From Symploca sp. SIO1C2 (GTDB lineage Bacteria > Cyanobacteriota > Cyanobacteriia > Cyanobacteriales > Coleofasciculaceae), in assembly GCA_010672925.1 (NCBI GenBank), contig JAAHFP010000002.1, positions 62,001 to 126,000 of the forward strand: a stretch of DNA of 64,000 nucleotides. The letters are read 5' to 3'. This document shows, one piece after another, positions 52,049-61,136 of this stretch. Under the pieces are notes generated by a model. The model was not told the DNA's origin, ran no database searches, and worked only from the letters and a program-made list of their open reading frames with translations. Within the stretch, counting starts at the first letter, position 1. Each line of letters starts with the position of its first letter. Position numbers and translations under genes: made by a program.

Positions 52049-52294
52049 TCACGATTCTAGTAATTGCCTAACTTGAGCGAGTGCTTCCTCTCCTGGAATG
52101 GCTTTTACTGAACTGCTTCTGATTTCATCTATACGTTTTTTTGCTTCTTCAATCCAAAGTTCTTGAATTGTTTGATAAATGGGATTTGTCTCTTCATCAA
52201 GAGCTAGACTCTCTACCAACTTCTTTACCAAGATTACTCTGGAAGCATTCGGTAAAGTTAGAGCTTCATTGAAAATTTCATCAACAGTCAGCAT
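52049..52294 (-). CDS. Addiction module antitoxin-like protein
   Basis: 81 residues: LTVDEIFNEALTLPNASRVI, then LVKKLVESLALDEETNP and IQELWIEEAKKRIDEIRSSS, the TIGR02574/addiction-module component pattern. It normally pairs with a RelE/ParE toxin downstream; here only a second small antitoxin fragment lies downstream. An orphan antitoxin is likely. Confidence 0.75.
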   Translation of the reverse strand: MLTVDEIFNEALTLPNASRVILVKKLVESLALDEETNPIYQTIQELWIEEAKKRIDEIRSSSVKAIPGEEALAQVRQLLES

Positions 52295-52476
52295 AACTCC
52301 ATCTCTTCAAAATTTTCCTAAAGCAGTTTCGCTGAGGCTAAGGGGTTAAATTAGGTGTAGCTAAACTTTTACCATTATACTAAAGTTTGTAAGAGTGCGA
52401 TCGCACTCTTGTATTGTCAAATTCTCTCTGGCTAGTTATCCTTAACCTCAGAAACGATGAGTTGGAGGAAGCTCAA

Positions 52477-52683
52477 ATGATACCCAACACTTCCATAGAA
52501 AAACGGCTTGCAGCAGTAGAAGCTATAATTGCTGAGTTGCAGAAGAAAATTGCATATCCTCAGCCAGCAAATTGGCTACAACAAATTACTGGCTCCTTCA
52601 AGAATGAACCTGCTTTTGAGGAGGTACTTACTTACGGAAGAGCAATTCGCCAAGGAGATGAGTCTTTGCTCGAAGTGCAATAA
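52477..52683 (+). CDS. Small antitoxin-like protein
   Basis: 68 residues from the ATG at 52477 with GGAGG ten bases upstream, which decides the start. KRLAAVEAIIAELQKKI is a coiled helix, and WLQQITGSFKNEPAFEEVLTYGRAIR is a motif I know from cyanobacterial antitoxins before PIN toxins. No toxin gene follows on this strand. Confidence 0.55.
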   Translation: MIPNTSIEKRLAAVEAIIAELQKKIAYPQPANWLQQITGSFKNEPAFEEVLTYGRAIRQGDESLLEVQ

Positions 52684-52726
52684 GTGTCATCTAGCCACGT
52701 AACACAACTTTACCTTGAGTGCGATA

Positions 52727-53032
52727 TCACACATCTTGTGAAGAGATAGTAAGGCGAGTATTGAGCTCAATTGCATTACAAAAACTGCTAAGGCTATTGA
52801 GTAAAGCATTGTAGTAAGCATAAGCGTCATCCCGCTGACTCTGAAGCTGGTCATACAAGAGCAATTCTGGCTGTGCAACTAAATGCTCTTTGGGGATATC
52901 CAAACCTGCTTTAGTTAATCGCGTTGAAGCGATTGTTACTAATAAAGCGCCAATTGTATCAGTCTTGCCGTTATGAAGATCATCTAATCCAGTTAGGATC
53001 AGGTCTGCTCCTGGCAATTCATTCAAGTTCAT
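52727..53032 (-). CDS. Hypothetical protein, 101 residues
   Basis: PGADLILTGLDDLHNGKTDT and LVAQPELLLYDQLQSQRDDAYAYYNAL suggest a helical protein; no family recognised. It follows an antitoxin-like gene by about 50 bases on the same strand, so it may be the toxin-side partner. Confidence 0.55.
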   Translation of the reverse strand: MNLNELPGADLILTGLDDLHNGKTDTIGALLVTIASTRLTKAGLDIPKEHLVAQPELLLYDQLQSQRDDAYAYYNALLNSLSSFCNAIELNTRLTISSQDV

Positions 53033-53081
53033 TTATTTTACTCTTCTTAGGTATTTTAATGATGAATCTGCCACTATTCCC

Positions 53082-53315
53082 CTAGTCAGACAATGTCTGA
53101 TCCCATAAGTCTCGTTCCGCTAGTTCTTCCTGCCAAAGTGCCTCATTCTGTCTTAAAACAGCAAACGCTTGGTTAGCTTGTACAAGAAAAATATATCTAC
53201 GATAATTCTCAATGGCCTTATCCAAAACCGTCTGCATTGTCTCGCCAGATGCTTCTGCTAAATTAATGAGAGTTTTGTGAGTAGTTTCGCTGAGGTTAAG
53301 GGTTAAATCAGGCAT
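53082..53315 (-). CDS. Antitoxin-like protein
   Basis: 77 residues: PDLTLNLSETTHKTLINLAE is the strand-helix of RHH-type antitoxins, followed by ALRQNEALWQEELAERDLWD-like C-terminus that would wrap a toxin. It overlaps no other gene. Upstream of the 101-residue gene in a probable two-gene operon. Confidence 0.65.
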   Translation of the reverse strand: MPDLTLNLSETTHKTLINLAEASGETMQTVLDKAIENYRRYIFLVQANQAFAVLRQNEALWQEELAERDLWDQTLSD

Positions 53316-53500
53316 AGCTAAACTTGGCAAATTCTACCTTTACAATTGTAGTCACGGTAAAGAATATAGCACTATGCGCTAGGTAACAGGCAACATAAGT
53401 TGTGGTGGGTTTGGTGGATTTAGGAATGTCCTAACCTAAACTTGTAGCGCTATATGTATAGCATTACACCTAACACTTATTCTTTTCCCGAAAATTACGA

Positions 53501-53518
53501 CTTATTCAGTAAACCCTA
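53501..53518. repeat. Right end of the second MITE family
   Basis: cttattcagtaaaccctat equals the right end of the element at 41009-41207 apart from one or two bases. A matching left end is not seen nearby, so it is a remnant. Confidence 0.5.
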
Positions 53519-53519
53519 T

Positions 53520-53732
53520 TCAAGTTGGAATCCCAACCACAGTAATCAATTCAGGCTTAGGCTGTTTAACAATTGGAGCAGGTGAGTTTCGGTTGGCTTC
53601 AAAAGGCAAATCAGAACAAGAACAAGCCCTCCAACTACCCATAACAGGAACGGTCAGTAATTGACACATGCCTCCTCTACGTCCGGTAAGTTGATAGTAG
53701 CGGCAACTCCGACAAGAGCTCGATTTAAACAT
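53520..53732 (-). CDS. Small cysteine-rich conserved cyanobacterial protein
   Basis: 70 residues from the ATG at 53732, with GGAG eight bases before it. C-x2-C-x2-YYQLTGRRGGMCQLL and RACSCSDLPF make a four-to-six Cys pattern suited to metal binding. I know such short proteins as conserved in cyanobacteria, but no function is known. Confidence 0.6.
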   Translation of the reverse strand: MFKSSSCRSCRYYQLTGRRGGMCQLLTVPVMGSWRACSCSDLPFEANRNSPAPIVKQPKPELITVVGIPT

Positions 53733-53765
53733 ATGTAATCTCCGGAAAAATGAGCTATTTTTCAT

Positions 53766-54044
53766 CTAAAATAGTCAGTATTTACCAAGAAAATAACTGC
53801 TATTTAGGGTTATCCTATGTTTTGTGTATCTCTAGCTTAACTTAAGAAATTATTAATTTCACCTGAAAACACAAAATTTGTAATATGTTGGGAAGTATGG
53901 CCTCATTTTGAGACTAGTAACACCGTGTGGAATTTTTGTATTCAAAATTGGCTTTGCTCATCTAAGGCGGCGGGAAACTATTCCTTAATGCCTCGTAGGG
54001 ATAGCCGCCTGCCCCAAAGGTCGTTTTTTACAAACAACTAACAG
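53766..54044. other. Intergenic, no gene seen
   Basis: No frame with recognisable homology and no clear hairpin. Confidence 0.4.
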
Positions 54045-54218
54045 CTAGTTGTAAACGACACCACGGTATTTCTTGCTGGTTATATAATCACGCATCAGAT
54101 TGACAGGACGACGGATGGTGTACTGTTGCCCTCGAAATCTGGCAGTTAGTTCAGTTTCAGATGTGTCGATAGTAACTTCTCTTGTTTCGTAAGGTAGGCC
54201 GCGATAAGCTAGTTTCAT
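54045..54218 (-). CDS. DUF4278 family protein
   Basis: 57 residues, too short for most gene callers: MKLAYRGLPYETREVTIDTS, then RFRGQQYTIRRPVNL and YRGVVYN. This is the DUF4278 pattern, a very small cyanobacterial family of unknown function. The frame is complete from ATG 54218 to TAG 54045. Confidence 0.85.
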   Translation of the reverse strand: MKLAYRGLPYETREVTIDTSETELTARFRGQQYTIRRPVNLMRDYITSKKYRGVVYN

Positions 54219-55122
54219 GAGTTGCTACTCTCTGTTGGTTTCACATCCTTATAGTCTCAGAAAACCAGAGGTTGTTTATTGATGGCAAGCAACAACTATT
54301 GTGATAAGTTAAATTTGTTCGTGTGATTTCAACAAAGGTTGTTAGTGATAATCATCACAAAGATGATGGGAAAGTTAACTGCGCGAAATTCCAAATTTTT
54401 ATAGGGTACAGATTATAGATTTCAAACCGGTGCGTTATGTCAAGTTCAGATAAACAGTGATAATTCCTTTCTACCTTGCAACCTTCTTTCTTTCCTTCTG
54501 CCCTCTGCCCTCTGCCCTCTGCCTAGCCTGCGGCTTCTGCTTGCAGTATTGCCTTGTTGTCACCAATGTGTAAGTATTCAACCGAACTTGATATTATTTC
54601 CTCCGCGCTGCACTAGTTAAAATTGCCCACCTGAGGGATACAGGTGGGTGAATGGGAAATATAGTAGTTCTGTATAGAAATAGATTTGGCAGATGAGAGT
54701 ATGTCTCTCTTTGATTTAATTATCCCCCACAGAGACAGAGTTAAAGCAACTATTGTGTGAAGAGTCGATAAATCTTCTGTAAAGGGTTGGTGAAGCTCCG
54801 TTTTTGTCTCAAGCGGACTTGGGTATGATATCAAATCCGGTATAAATAAACCCGTTAGTCCCACATTGTAGAGACGTTGCATGCAACGTCTCTACAGGGT
54901 TTTTGCGGTTGCCTTATTTGTGGTCTAGCTCTCATCGGATTTGGTATAAAACCCACTTCTGCTGCAAGCCTTACTGTAGTAATTCAGGAAAGCGGTGTGA
55001 CTTAAATCACAAAAAAGACCGTTGTCAAATCACAGTAACAAAGATTAACAAATTGTTACATTTGTTTACAACAAAGGTTATCACTGTCACTACTATTAGC
55101 TAACCAGGACAAGTTTTTACTC
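54219..55122. other. Long intergenic region with repeats
   Basis: About 900 bases. It holds tandem ctgccctctgcc tracts (54498-54530), a MITE-like element listed separately, and no convincing gene. The frames on both strands lack homology and codon quality. Confidence 0.5.
54828..54950. mobile_element. MITE-like element, copy 2
   Basis: Ends tatcaaatccggtata and atcggatttggtataa are imperfect inverted repeats. The core is the 28-base palindrome starting gtagagacgttgcatgcaac, the same as at 13512. Border positions are approximate. Confidence 0.7.
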
Positions 55123-55263
55123 ATGGAATCTCAACAGTCTCAGCATAATTCTAGCCATCAATCCCATTCTGGTGATATCTTGGCAACTCTATTTTTTCTG
55201 ATGGGAGCATTGCACCTTTACTCATTTAGGCGAGCGCAACTTGCAAGGCGTACAGCAAATTAA
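55123..55263 (+). CDS. Small single-pass membrane protein
   Basis: 46 residues: a polar Gln/Ser/His-rich start, then GDILATLFFLMGALHLYSF as one membrane helix and a basic tail. No family recognised. A clean ATG and the helix make a real gene plausible. Confidence 0.45.
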   Translation: MESQQSQHNSSHQSHSGDILATLFFLMGALHLYSFRRAQLARRTAN

Positions 55264-55350
55264 GACAGGCTAGAAGCCTGTTCCACAGATTAAGACAGGT
55301 TAGAAGCCTGTTCCACAGATTAAGACAGGCTAGAAGCCTGTTCCACAGTT
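55261..55350. repeat. 30-bp tandem repeat, 3 copies
   Basis: The unit taagacaggctagaagcctg plus ttccacagat occurs three times with one base change. Each has the palindrome AGGCT-AGA-AGCCT. Same family as 1724-1985. Not a CRISPR, as there are no spacers. Confidence 0.9.
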
Positions 55351-55377
55351 ATATTACTAGAACCTAACACCTAACAC

Positions 55378-56910
55378 CTAACACCTAGTCTTCTTGCTTC
55401 TTCGATGACAAGCAGCACGTAATACTTTAACCCGATAAGGATCTGCATCTTTTCGCCAGTAGAGACGATGTCCCCGGACTTCGGCACAATGTTCTAGGAG
55501 ACAATTCTCCCAACCTTCGCGAGTGCCAATAGAGCTTGTTTCATCTAGCAGTCCCCAGTTTTCTTCCTGACGAGTGAGCTTAGCAAACTGCTCATAGAAA
55601 GGATAGTCAGGCATTACAAAGGTTTCCTTGCGGTGGAGGATTGGAGGATTAGAGTATAGGTAGTAGTCTCGGTAGACTACTTGTAAATCCCGCAAATCAA
55701 TCTGCATACTAGTATGTAGGGACGGATGAGCTTCCCGGTCAAAGTTGGGATAGAACAGGTAAGAGATTTTCGGTAGATTAGTGTGGAATTTAACCAGAGT
55801 AGCACCTTCCATCCTACCAATAGTGCGGCTAGCACAACCTTCATAGAGTCGGAGTAGAGGATTTAGGGCTTCTATGGCGGAAACATGAACATAGAGTGCT
55901 GTCGGCAAAATTTTGCCAATATTACTCTGTTGGCAGCATTTTGCAATGAGTTGGGAGTTGCCCACACTGGCCAAGATCAAGTCCGCCGCAGCACAGGCTT
56001 GCTTGTAGCTACCAAACAAAGCTTTGACATCATTTTTGAAGGTATCGTCCAAATTACGTAGTTTAGGACGCTGGCTGAACTGAGCTAAAGCCAGGTATAC
56101 TAGAACATCCTGACGGCGTTGGTCAGAAATTTTGTCCCATTCTGCTTGGTCAGTAACTTGAAGAATTACTTGAAAAGCACGGCGAAAATTACCAAACTCT
56201 GTAAGTAATTCGGATGATTCGGGTAGTTCCCCTTTATAAGGAAGGCGTCCTCGTTCAGTAATGAAGCCCATTAGAGGGGCGAGGAGTTCCTGATAGTCCT
56301 CAAACCGTTTTGTACTTAGGCGAATTCTGGGAGTGGTGATGCGGGAGTGGAAACGAGATGCTCGAAAACTTTCCGCCTGGGCTGGATCTCGAAAGACGAA
56401 GTAGATACCCAGGGCAACGGGAATAGCTTCGACTTTCAGCACTTGGTCGATATAGGATTTGAGTTCTTCTTGTTCGTAATATTTCTGAAAGGTATTGCGG
56501 CGGGTAACAATACCATCACCATAGGCAATTTGTTGGCTATTGCGATCGTCAATTAAGACTTGAGCCGCAACTATCAGAACTTTTTGGGTGAGTTCCCAGG
56601 CTTTCAGCAAAGCTTCCCGACGCTCCGCTGGATCTTCGATGACATTAATGATATAGCCTAGGTTGACTATGTCGGCACAGATAAGGGGATCATCCGGCTG
56701 GTAGTAAGGGTCCCAACCCGCACTGGTATAACCTTGTTTAAGAAGACGCTGAACATCGCCGCCGTGACCGCAACCATAGTCAAAAAATGTGTTATTTTGA
56801 TGAAGAATTGCACTCTCTATAGCCAATCGCACCGGCTTAGAGATATCGGTACGAACCATTGCGGCTTTGTGACGCTCGATTTCCGGAGCTTCTGGGAATT
56901 GAGCAACCAT
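55378..56910 (-). CDS. DNA phosphorothioation-associated putative methyltransferase
   Basis: 510 residues. EIERHKAAMVRTDISKPVRLA opens the TIGR04096-type family, and FFDYGCGHGGDVQRLLKQGY (near residue 42) is the SAM-binding loop; ADIVNLGYIINVIEDPAERR follows. The C-terminal FRxF and YRDYYLYSNPPILHRKET regions are family-specific. Members lie beside dnd sulphur-modification genes, but no dnd genes are here, so it is an orphan. Its target (DNA, RNA or a small molecule) is not known. Confidence 0.8.
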   Translation of the reverse strand: MVAQFPEAPEIERHKAAMVRTDISKPVRLAIESAILHQNNTFFDYGCGHGGDVQRLLKQGYTSAGWDPYYQPDDPLICADIVNLGYIINVIEDPAERREALLKAWELTQKVLIVAAQVLIDDRNSQQIAYGDGIVTRRNTFQKYYEQEELKSYIDQVLKVEAIPVALGIYFVFRDPAQAESFRASRFHSRITTPRIRLSTKRFEDYQELLAPLMGFITERGRLPYKGELPESSELLTEFGNFRRAFQVILQVTDQAEWDKISDQRRQDVLVYLALAQFSQRPKLRNLDDTFKNDVKALFGSYKQACAAADLILASVGNSQLIAKCCQQSNIGKILPTALYVHVSAIEALNPLLRLYEGCASRTIGRMEGATLVKFHTNLPKISYLFYPNFDREAHPSLHTSMQIDLRDLQVVYRDYYLYSNPPILHRKETFVMPDYPFYEQFAKLTRQEENWGLLDETSSIGTREGWENCLLEHCAEVRGHRLYWRKDADPYRVKVLRAACHRRSKKTRC

Positions 56911-56988
56911 AACTGAAGCAAAAGTCTTTCAGTTAATATATCGGGGAAAGAGAATTCTGCGCTACCTAAAGCATAAGAAACTTCATAT

Positions 56989-58851
56989 ATGCAGGCAATT
57001 GAAATGGATGCTGACCAACTTCGCGAGCAATATGCAGCAGGAGAAAGAGATTTTAGTGGAGTTGACTTGAGTCGAGCGAACTTAAGTGGACTCGACCTTC
57101 AACAAGCAAGTTTATGGAGAGCCACCCTCAGCGAAGCTAACTTAACTGGTACGAACCTGGGTGGGGTAGATTTACTTGGAGCTGATCTGACTGGTACTAC
57201 CCTCATTAGAGCTAATCTAATCGGAGCTAATTTGAGAGATGCTGACTTAAGTGATGCTTTCTTAAGTGGAGCCAACTTCCAAACCACATTATATAACGAA
57301 GCAACCCAGTTTCCCCCCAATTTCGATCCGAAATCGGCAGGAGCTTATTTAATTGCTCCTCATGCTGCCCTCGCTTGTGCCAATCTCAGTGTGGTAAATC
57401 TGAGTAGCACCAACCTGAGTAGTGCTAATTTGAGTAAAGCTAACCTGTGGCAAACCAAGCTCAAGGAAGCTGATTTGAAGGAAGCTGATTTGAAGGGAGC
57501 TGATTTGAGGGGAGCTGATTTGAGGGGAGCTAACTTGAATGAAGCTGATTTGAGCCAGTCCAATCTCTTGGGAGCTGATTTGAGGGAAGCTAATCTGCTA
57601 GAAGCCAATCTTCAAGATGCACTCTACGACGAAGTAACTAAGTTTCCCTCAAATTTTGACCCAGCAGAGGCAGGAGCCCACTTCATTGCTCCTAGTGTTT
57701 CGCTGCGGGAAGCAAACCTCAGTGAGTCAAACCTCAGTGGAGCTGATTTGAGTGAAGCTGATTTGTGTGGTGCTAACCTGAGTCAAGGCAACTTGTTTGG
57801 TATCACTCTGGAGAAAGCTAATTTGAGTGGAGCCAAGTTAAACCGGGCAAAGTTATGGGAGGCAGAACTCAGTGGCACTGACTTGAAGGTCGCTGACCTG
57901 AGGGGAGCTGATTTGTGGTCTTCAAAACTCGCAGGAGCGAACTTAACAGGAGCTTCTTTGCAGAAGGCAAACCTGTTTGGCATTGATCTGAGTTCTACTA
58001 TCCTTCAGGAAGTAAATTTACAGGAAGCCCTCTACAACGAAGCAACTCAATTTCCTGCTGGTTTTGACCCCATTGAAGTTGGAGCAAACTTAATTGCTCC
58101 CGGTGTATCCCTGGCTAAGGTAAATCTGAGTGGAGCAGACTTGAGGGGAGCAGACTTGAAGGGAGCAAACCTGAAAAAGGCTAACTTATTAGGAGTAGAT
58201 TTGAGCAACGCTACTCTGGATGAAGCTTCCCTTGAAGGGTCATTTTACAATGAAGCGACCCAATTTCCTGATAATTTTGACCCTACAGAGGGTGGGGCTC
58301 ACCTCATTGCTCCTGGTGTATCCCTAGCCAAGATAAATCTTGATGAAGCGGATTTGAGAGGAGCAGACCTGAAAAAGGCTAATTTATTAGGAGCAGATCT
58401 CAGCAATGTTACTCTGGATGGTGTTTCCCTTGAAGGGGCATTTTATAACGAACTAACTCAATTTCCTACTAGTTTTGACCCTAGCGAGCACGGAATTCAC
58501 TTAATGGCCCCTGAGGTGTCACTGGTTGAGGTAAATTTGAGTGGAGCAGACTTGAGTGGAGTTGATCTGAATAAAGCAGATTTGAGTAAAACGGATTTGA
58601 GTAAGGCCGACTTATGGGGAGCAAATCTGAGTGAGGCTTCCCTAAAAGGAGCGAATCTGGAAGGAGCCAACTTATTGGGGGCTAATTTAACCGGTACTGA
58701 CTTAAGCGAGGCTAATCTCAATGGTGCTTGTTTCCAGGGCACAGAATTGAATGGAGCTAATCTTAATGGAGTAAACCTCCAGGAAGTTGACTTAGAAGAA
58801 GCTCTCCTTAACGGGGCAATAATGCCCGATGGCACAATCTACAGTGATTAG
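56989..58851 (+). CDS. Large modular pentapeptide-repeat protein
   Basis: 620 residues built almost wholly of A(D/N)LxX pentapeptides, expected to fold as a right-handed quadrilateral beta-helix. Five linkers of about 30 residues break it, each of the form YNEATQFP..FDP..GAHLIAP, near residues 102, 212, 357, 422 and 486. It ends in IMPDGTIYSD, the standard pentapeptide C-cap. No signal or membrane segment. Function not known; some pentapeptide proteins mimic DNA or bind gyrase. Confidence 0.9.
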   Translation: MQAIEMDADQLREQYAAGERDFSGVDLSRANLSGLDLQQASLWRATLSEANLTGTNLGGVDLLGADLTGTTLIRANLIGANLRDADLSDAFLSGANFQTTLYNEATQFPPNFDPKSAGAYLIAPHAALACANLSVVNLSSTNLSSANLSKANLWQTKLKEADLKEADLKGADLRGADLRGANLNEADLSQSNLLGADLREANLLEANLQDALYDEVTKFPSNFDPAEAGAHFIAPSVSLREANLSESNLSGADLSEADLCGANLSQGNLFGITLEKANLSGAKLNRAKLWEAELSGTDLKVADLRGADLWSSKLAGANLTGASLQKANLFGIDLSSTILQEVNLQEALYNEATQFPAGFDPIEVGANLIAPGVSLAKVNLSGADLRGADLKGANLKKANLLGVDLSNATLDEASLEGSFYNEATQFPDNFDPTEGGAHLIAPGVSLAKINLDEADLRGADLKKANLLGADLSNVTLDGVSLEGAFYNELTQFPTSFDPSEHGIHLMAPEVSLVEVNLSGADLSGVDLNKADLSKTDLSKADLWGANLSEASLKGANLEGANLLGANLTGTDLSEANLNGACFQGTELNGANLNGVNLQEVDLEEALLNGAIMPDGTIYSD

Positions 58852-58930
58852 ACTAGGTATAGTAGTCCGGCAAGGTTAAAACCGTAGGTTGGGTAGAGCC
58901 CAATAGCGAAACTCAACAAATACCTTTAGG

Positions 58931-58952
58931 ACAAGGGGCTTAAGCCCCTTGT
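58931..58952. terminator. Bidirectional terminator between convergent genes
   Basis: ACAAGGGGC-TTAA-GCCCCTTGT is a perfect 9-bp stem with T-rich sequence after it. It lies between the convergent pentapeptide and kinase genes, as expected of a shared terminator. Confidence 0.7.
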
Positions 58953-58982
58953 TTCTCAATGCAACCAACCATCTCCCTCACC

Positions 58983-60875
58983 TTATCTCTTCAACAACTG
59001 CCACACCTTAATCGTCCGATCCCTACTACCACTAACAAGTATCTGACCATCGGGGCTAAGAGCAATAGAATTGACATCCCGATTATGTCCCCTCAGAGTA
59101 CTCACACTTTTTCCATTACTCACTTGCCACAATTTGATAGTAGTATCAGTACTGCTACTAATAAGTAGTTGCCCATTCGGACTAAAAACAACTGCCCTCA
59201 CCCAATCCAAATGACCTTTCAGAGTTTTAAGTAACTTACCTCTACCTATATTCCACAATTTGATCGTATTGTCGCTACTGCCACTAGCTAACAGTTGCCC
59301 ATCTGGACTAATCGCAACAGAATTAACATCCCTAGCATGACCGACCAAAGTATTTAATAGTTCACCACTACTCAACTGCCACAACTTAACCGTATTATCA
59401 CTACTACCACTAGCCAACATTTGCCCATCTGGAGTAAAGGCAACTGTATTAATGCCTCTTGAGTGACTCAAGGTATTGAGCAATTTACCAGTACTTAGCT
59501 GCCAAATTTTCAGTTTTTGATGATCACCACCAGTCGCCAATAGTTGTCCATCTGGACTAATAGCAATGGCTAGAGATACTACGGCATCTAAATCATCAGT
59601 AATTGTCAATTTTACTGAACCAGTAGCTAAATCCCACAACTTGATTTGATCATCAACACTACCACTGACCAAAATTTCGCTATTGGGACTGAAAGCTAAG
59701 GTTAAAACTGGCTCATAATGTCCAGTTAAAGTACGCAGAAGTTTTCCAGTTTCCAAGTCCCACAGTTTAATTGTGTTGTCAAAGCTACCACTAGCAAGGT
59801 GTTTACCATCAGGGCTGATAGCAACTGAAAAAACTGAACTCAAATGACCCTTAAGAGTATGTATACATTTACCTCTGAGGGTTGAAATTTGAGAATCAGA
59901 CTTCTTCACTGCTGCTGGCGGGAAGATAAACAATTGACTAGGATCTGGGATTGTACCGGAATTCAAATCCTTGATAACTTCTGTGGCAGCTTGATAGCGT
60001 TTTTTCAGAGGGTGCTGTAATAGTTTATTAATAATCTGAATTAGCTGATCACTAACCGAATTGCTCAAATAATCTTGCCACACCCAAGCAGCATCAGCAA
60101 CACTGTATATATCCAACGGATGCCGTTTTGTCAGCAGATGAATACAGGTAACACCAAGACTGTAAAGATCGCTAGCAAACACTGCCTTACCAACAGTTTG
60201 TTCTGGAGCTGTATAACCTGCTGAACCAATTACTGTCCCTGTTCTTTGCAGAGCAGTAACTGTAGCAGATTTAGCTGCGCCAAAATCCACTAGGACAATC
60301 TCTTCCTGAGTAAAACTTGCTTGTGTCAGGAAAGGTTGATTGGTAATCGAACAAGAGCGACGCAGAATGATATTTTCCGGTTTAATATCCCGATGAATAA
60401 TGTTGCGATCGTGGATAAAATGCAAAACTGGCAATAAACTGTTCAGTAGGTTCCGAATTTTTCTCTCATCAAAAGCACCTTCTGTTGCCAGGGTTTGAGC
60501 TAAATTATATCCATCAATAAACTCTTGCACCAAATACTGGCGGCTATCTTGCACGAAGTGTGCTAGCAACTCCGTAAGCTGAGGATGTCTACCTACTTCT
60601 TCGAGTCGTACTGCTTCTTGCTCAAATAATTCAATGGCTTTCTGGAGATTGCCAGCGCTGTGTGCTGAGGGGAAAAACTGCTTAATTACGCAGTGTGGTT
60701 TCGAGGGCTTATCTTCATCCATTGCCAAAAAGGTTCTGCCAAAACCTCCCTTGCCAATCAGTTTGATGGCACGGTAACGCCCCTTCAACAACAAGCTTGA
60801 GCCACAACTTTGGCAAAACTTGCTCCCATTTGAATTCTGAGGCTGTTGGCAGTTAGTGTTGAGGCAATAGCTCAT
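58983..60875 (-). CDS. Serine/threonine kinase with WD40 repeats
   Basis: 630 residues from the ATG at 60875. A short zinc-ribbon (CLNTNCQQP...FCQSCGSSL) precedes the kinase: GKGGFGRTFLAMDED (P-loop), CVIKQFF (Lys), IIHRDIKPENIIL (catalytic loop), LVDFGAAK (DFG) and GYTAPEQ. From about residue 330 seven WD40 repeats follow, each with a pattern like ASGSFDNTIKLWDLETG. This kinase-WD40 design is typical of large cyanobacterial Hanks kinases; the beta-propeller probably binds a partner. Substrate unknown. Confidence 0.95.
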   Translation of the reverse strand: MSYCLNTNCQQPQNSNGSKFCQSCGSSLLLKGRYRAIKLIGKGGFGRTFLAMDEDKPSKPHCVIKQFFPSAHSAGNLQKAIELFEQEAVRLEEVGRHPQLTELLAHFVQDSRQYLVQEFIDGYNLAQTLATEGAFDERKIRNLLNSLLPVLHFIHDRNIIHRDIKPENIILRRSCSITNQPFLTQASFTQEEIVLVDFGAAKSATVTALQRTGTVIGSAGYTAPEQTVGKAVFASDLYSLGVTCIHLLTKRHPLDIYSVADAAWVWQDYLSNSVSDQLIQIINKLLQHPLKKRYQAATEVIKDLNSGTIPDPSQLFIFPPAAVKKSDSQISTLRGKCIHTLKGHLSSVFSVAISPDGKHLASGSFDNTIKLWDLETGKLLRTLTGHYEPVLTLAFSPNSEILVSGSVDDQIKLWDLATGSVKLTITDDLDAVVSLAIAISPDGQLLATGGDHQKLKIWQLSTGKLLNTLSHSRGINTVAFTPDGQMLASGSSDNTVKLWQLSSGELLNTLVGHARDVNSVAISPDGQLLASGSSDNTIKLWNIGRGKLLKTLKGHLDWVRAVVFSPNGQLLISSSTDTTIKLWQVSNGKSVSTLRGHNRDVNSIALSPDGQILVSGSRDRTIKVWQLLKR

Positions 60876-61136
60876 ACAGGGCAACCAAGAGAAGCGGGGA
60901 GGCGGGACGCACCAGACGTGGAGATTGGAATTAACCAATATCAATGCATCTTAAGCTTAACCCACCTTCTTCAGAATAAACGAAAGACTAGAATCCTGAT
61001 ATTGAATTCTTAATTGCCGATTCTATTAATTTAACTACACAAATATCAATAATTGTCAATAGACTCAGTAAAGTTTTATAATTACTCCAATTCAATAGAG
61101 TTAGTTATTGTTTTGAATTCTGTAGAGGCAGATTAT

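Noticed and set aside
54613-54882. An 89-codon leftward frame.
   Set aside because: It begins in a MITE end and shows no protein-like pattern.
55261-55350. Three 30-base repeats that could look like a CRISPR.
   Set aside because: The repeats are directly adjacent with no spacers and contain a simple palindrome; no cas gene is near.
57099-58835. Long frames antisense to the pentapeptide gene.
   Set aside because: They mirror the five-residue periodicity of the sense strand and start inside it; shadows only.
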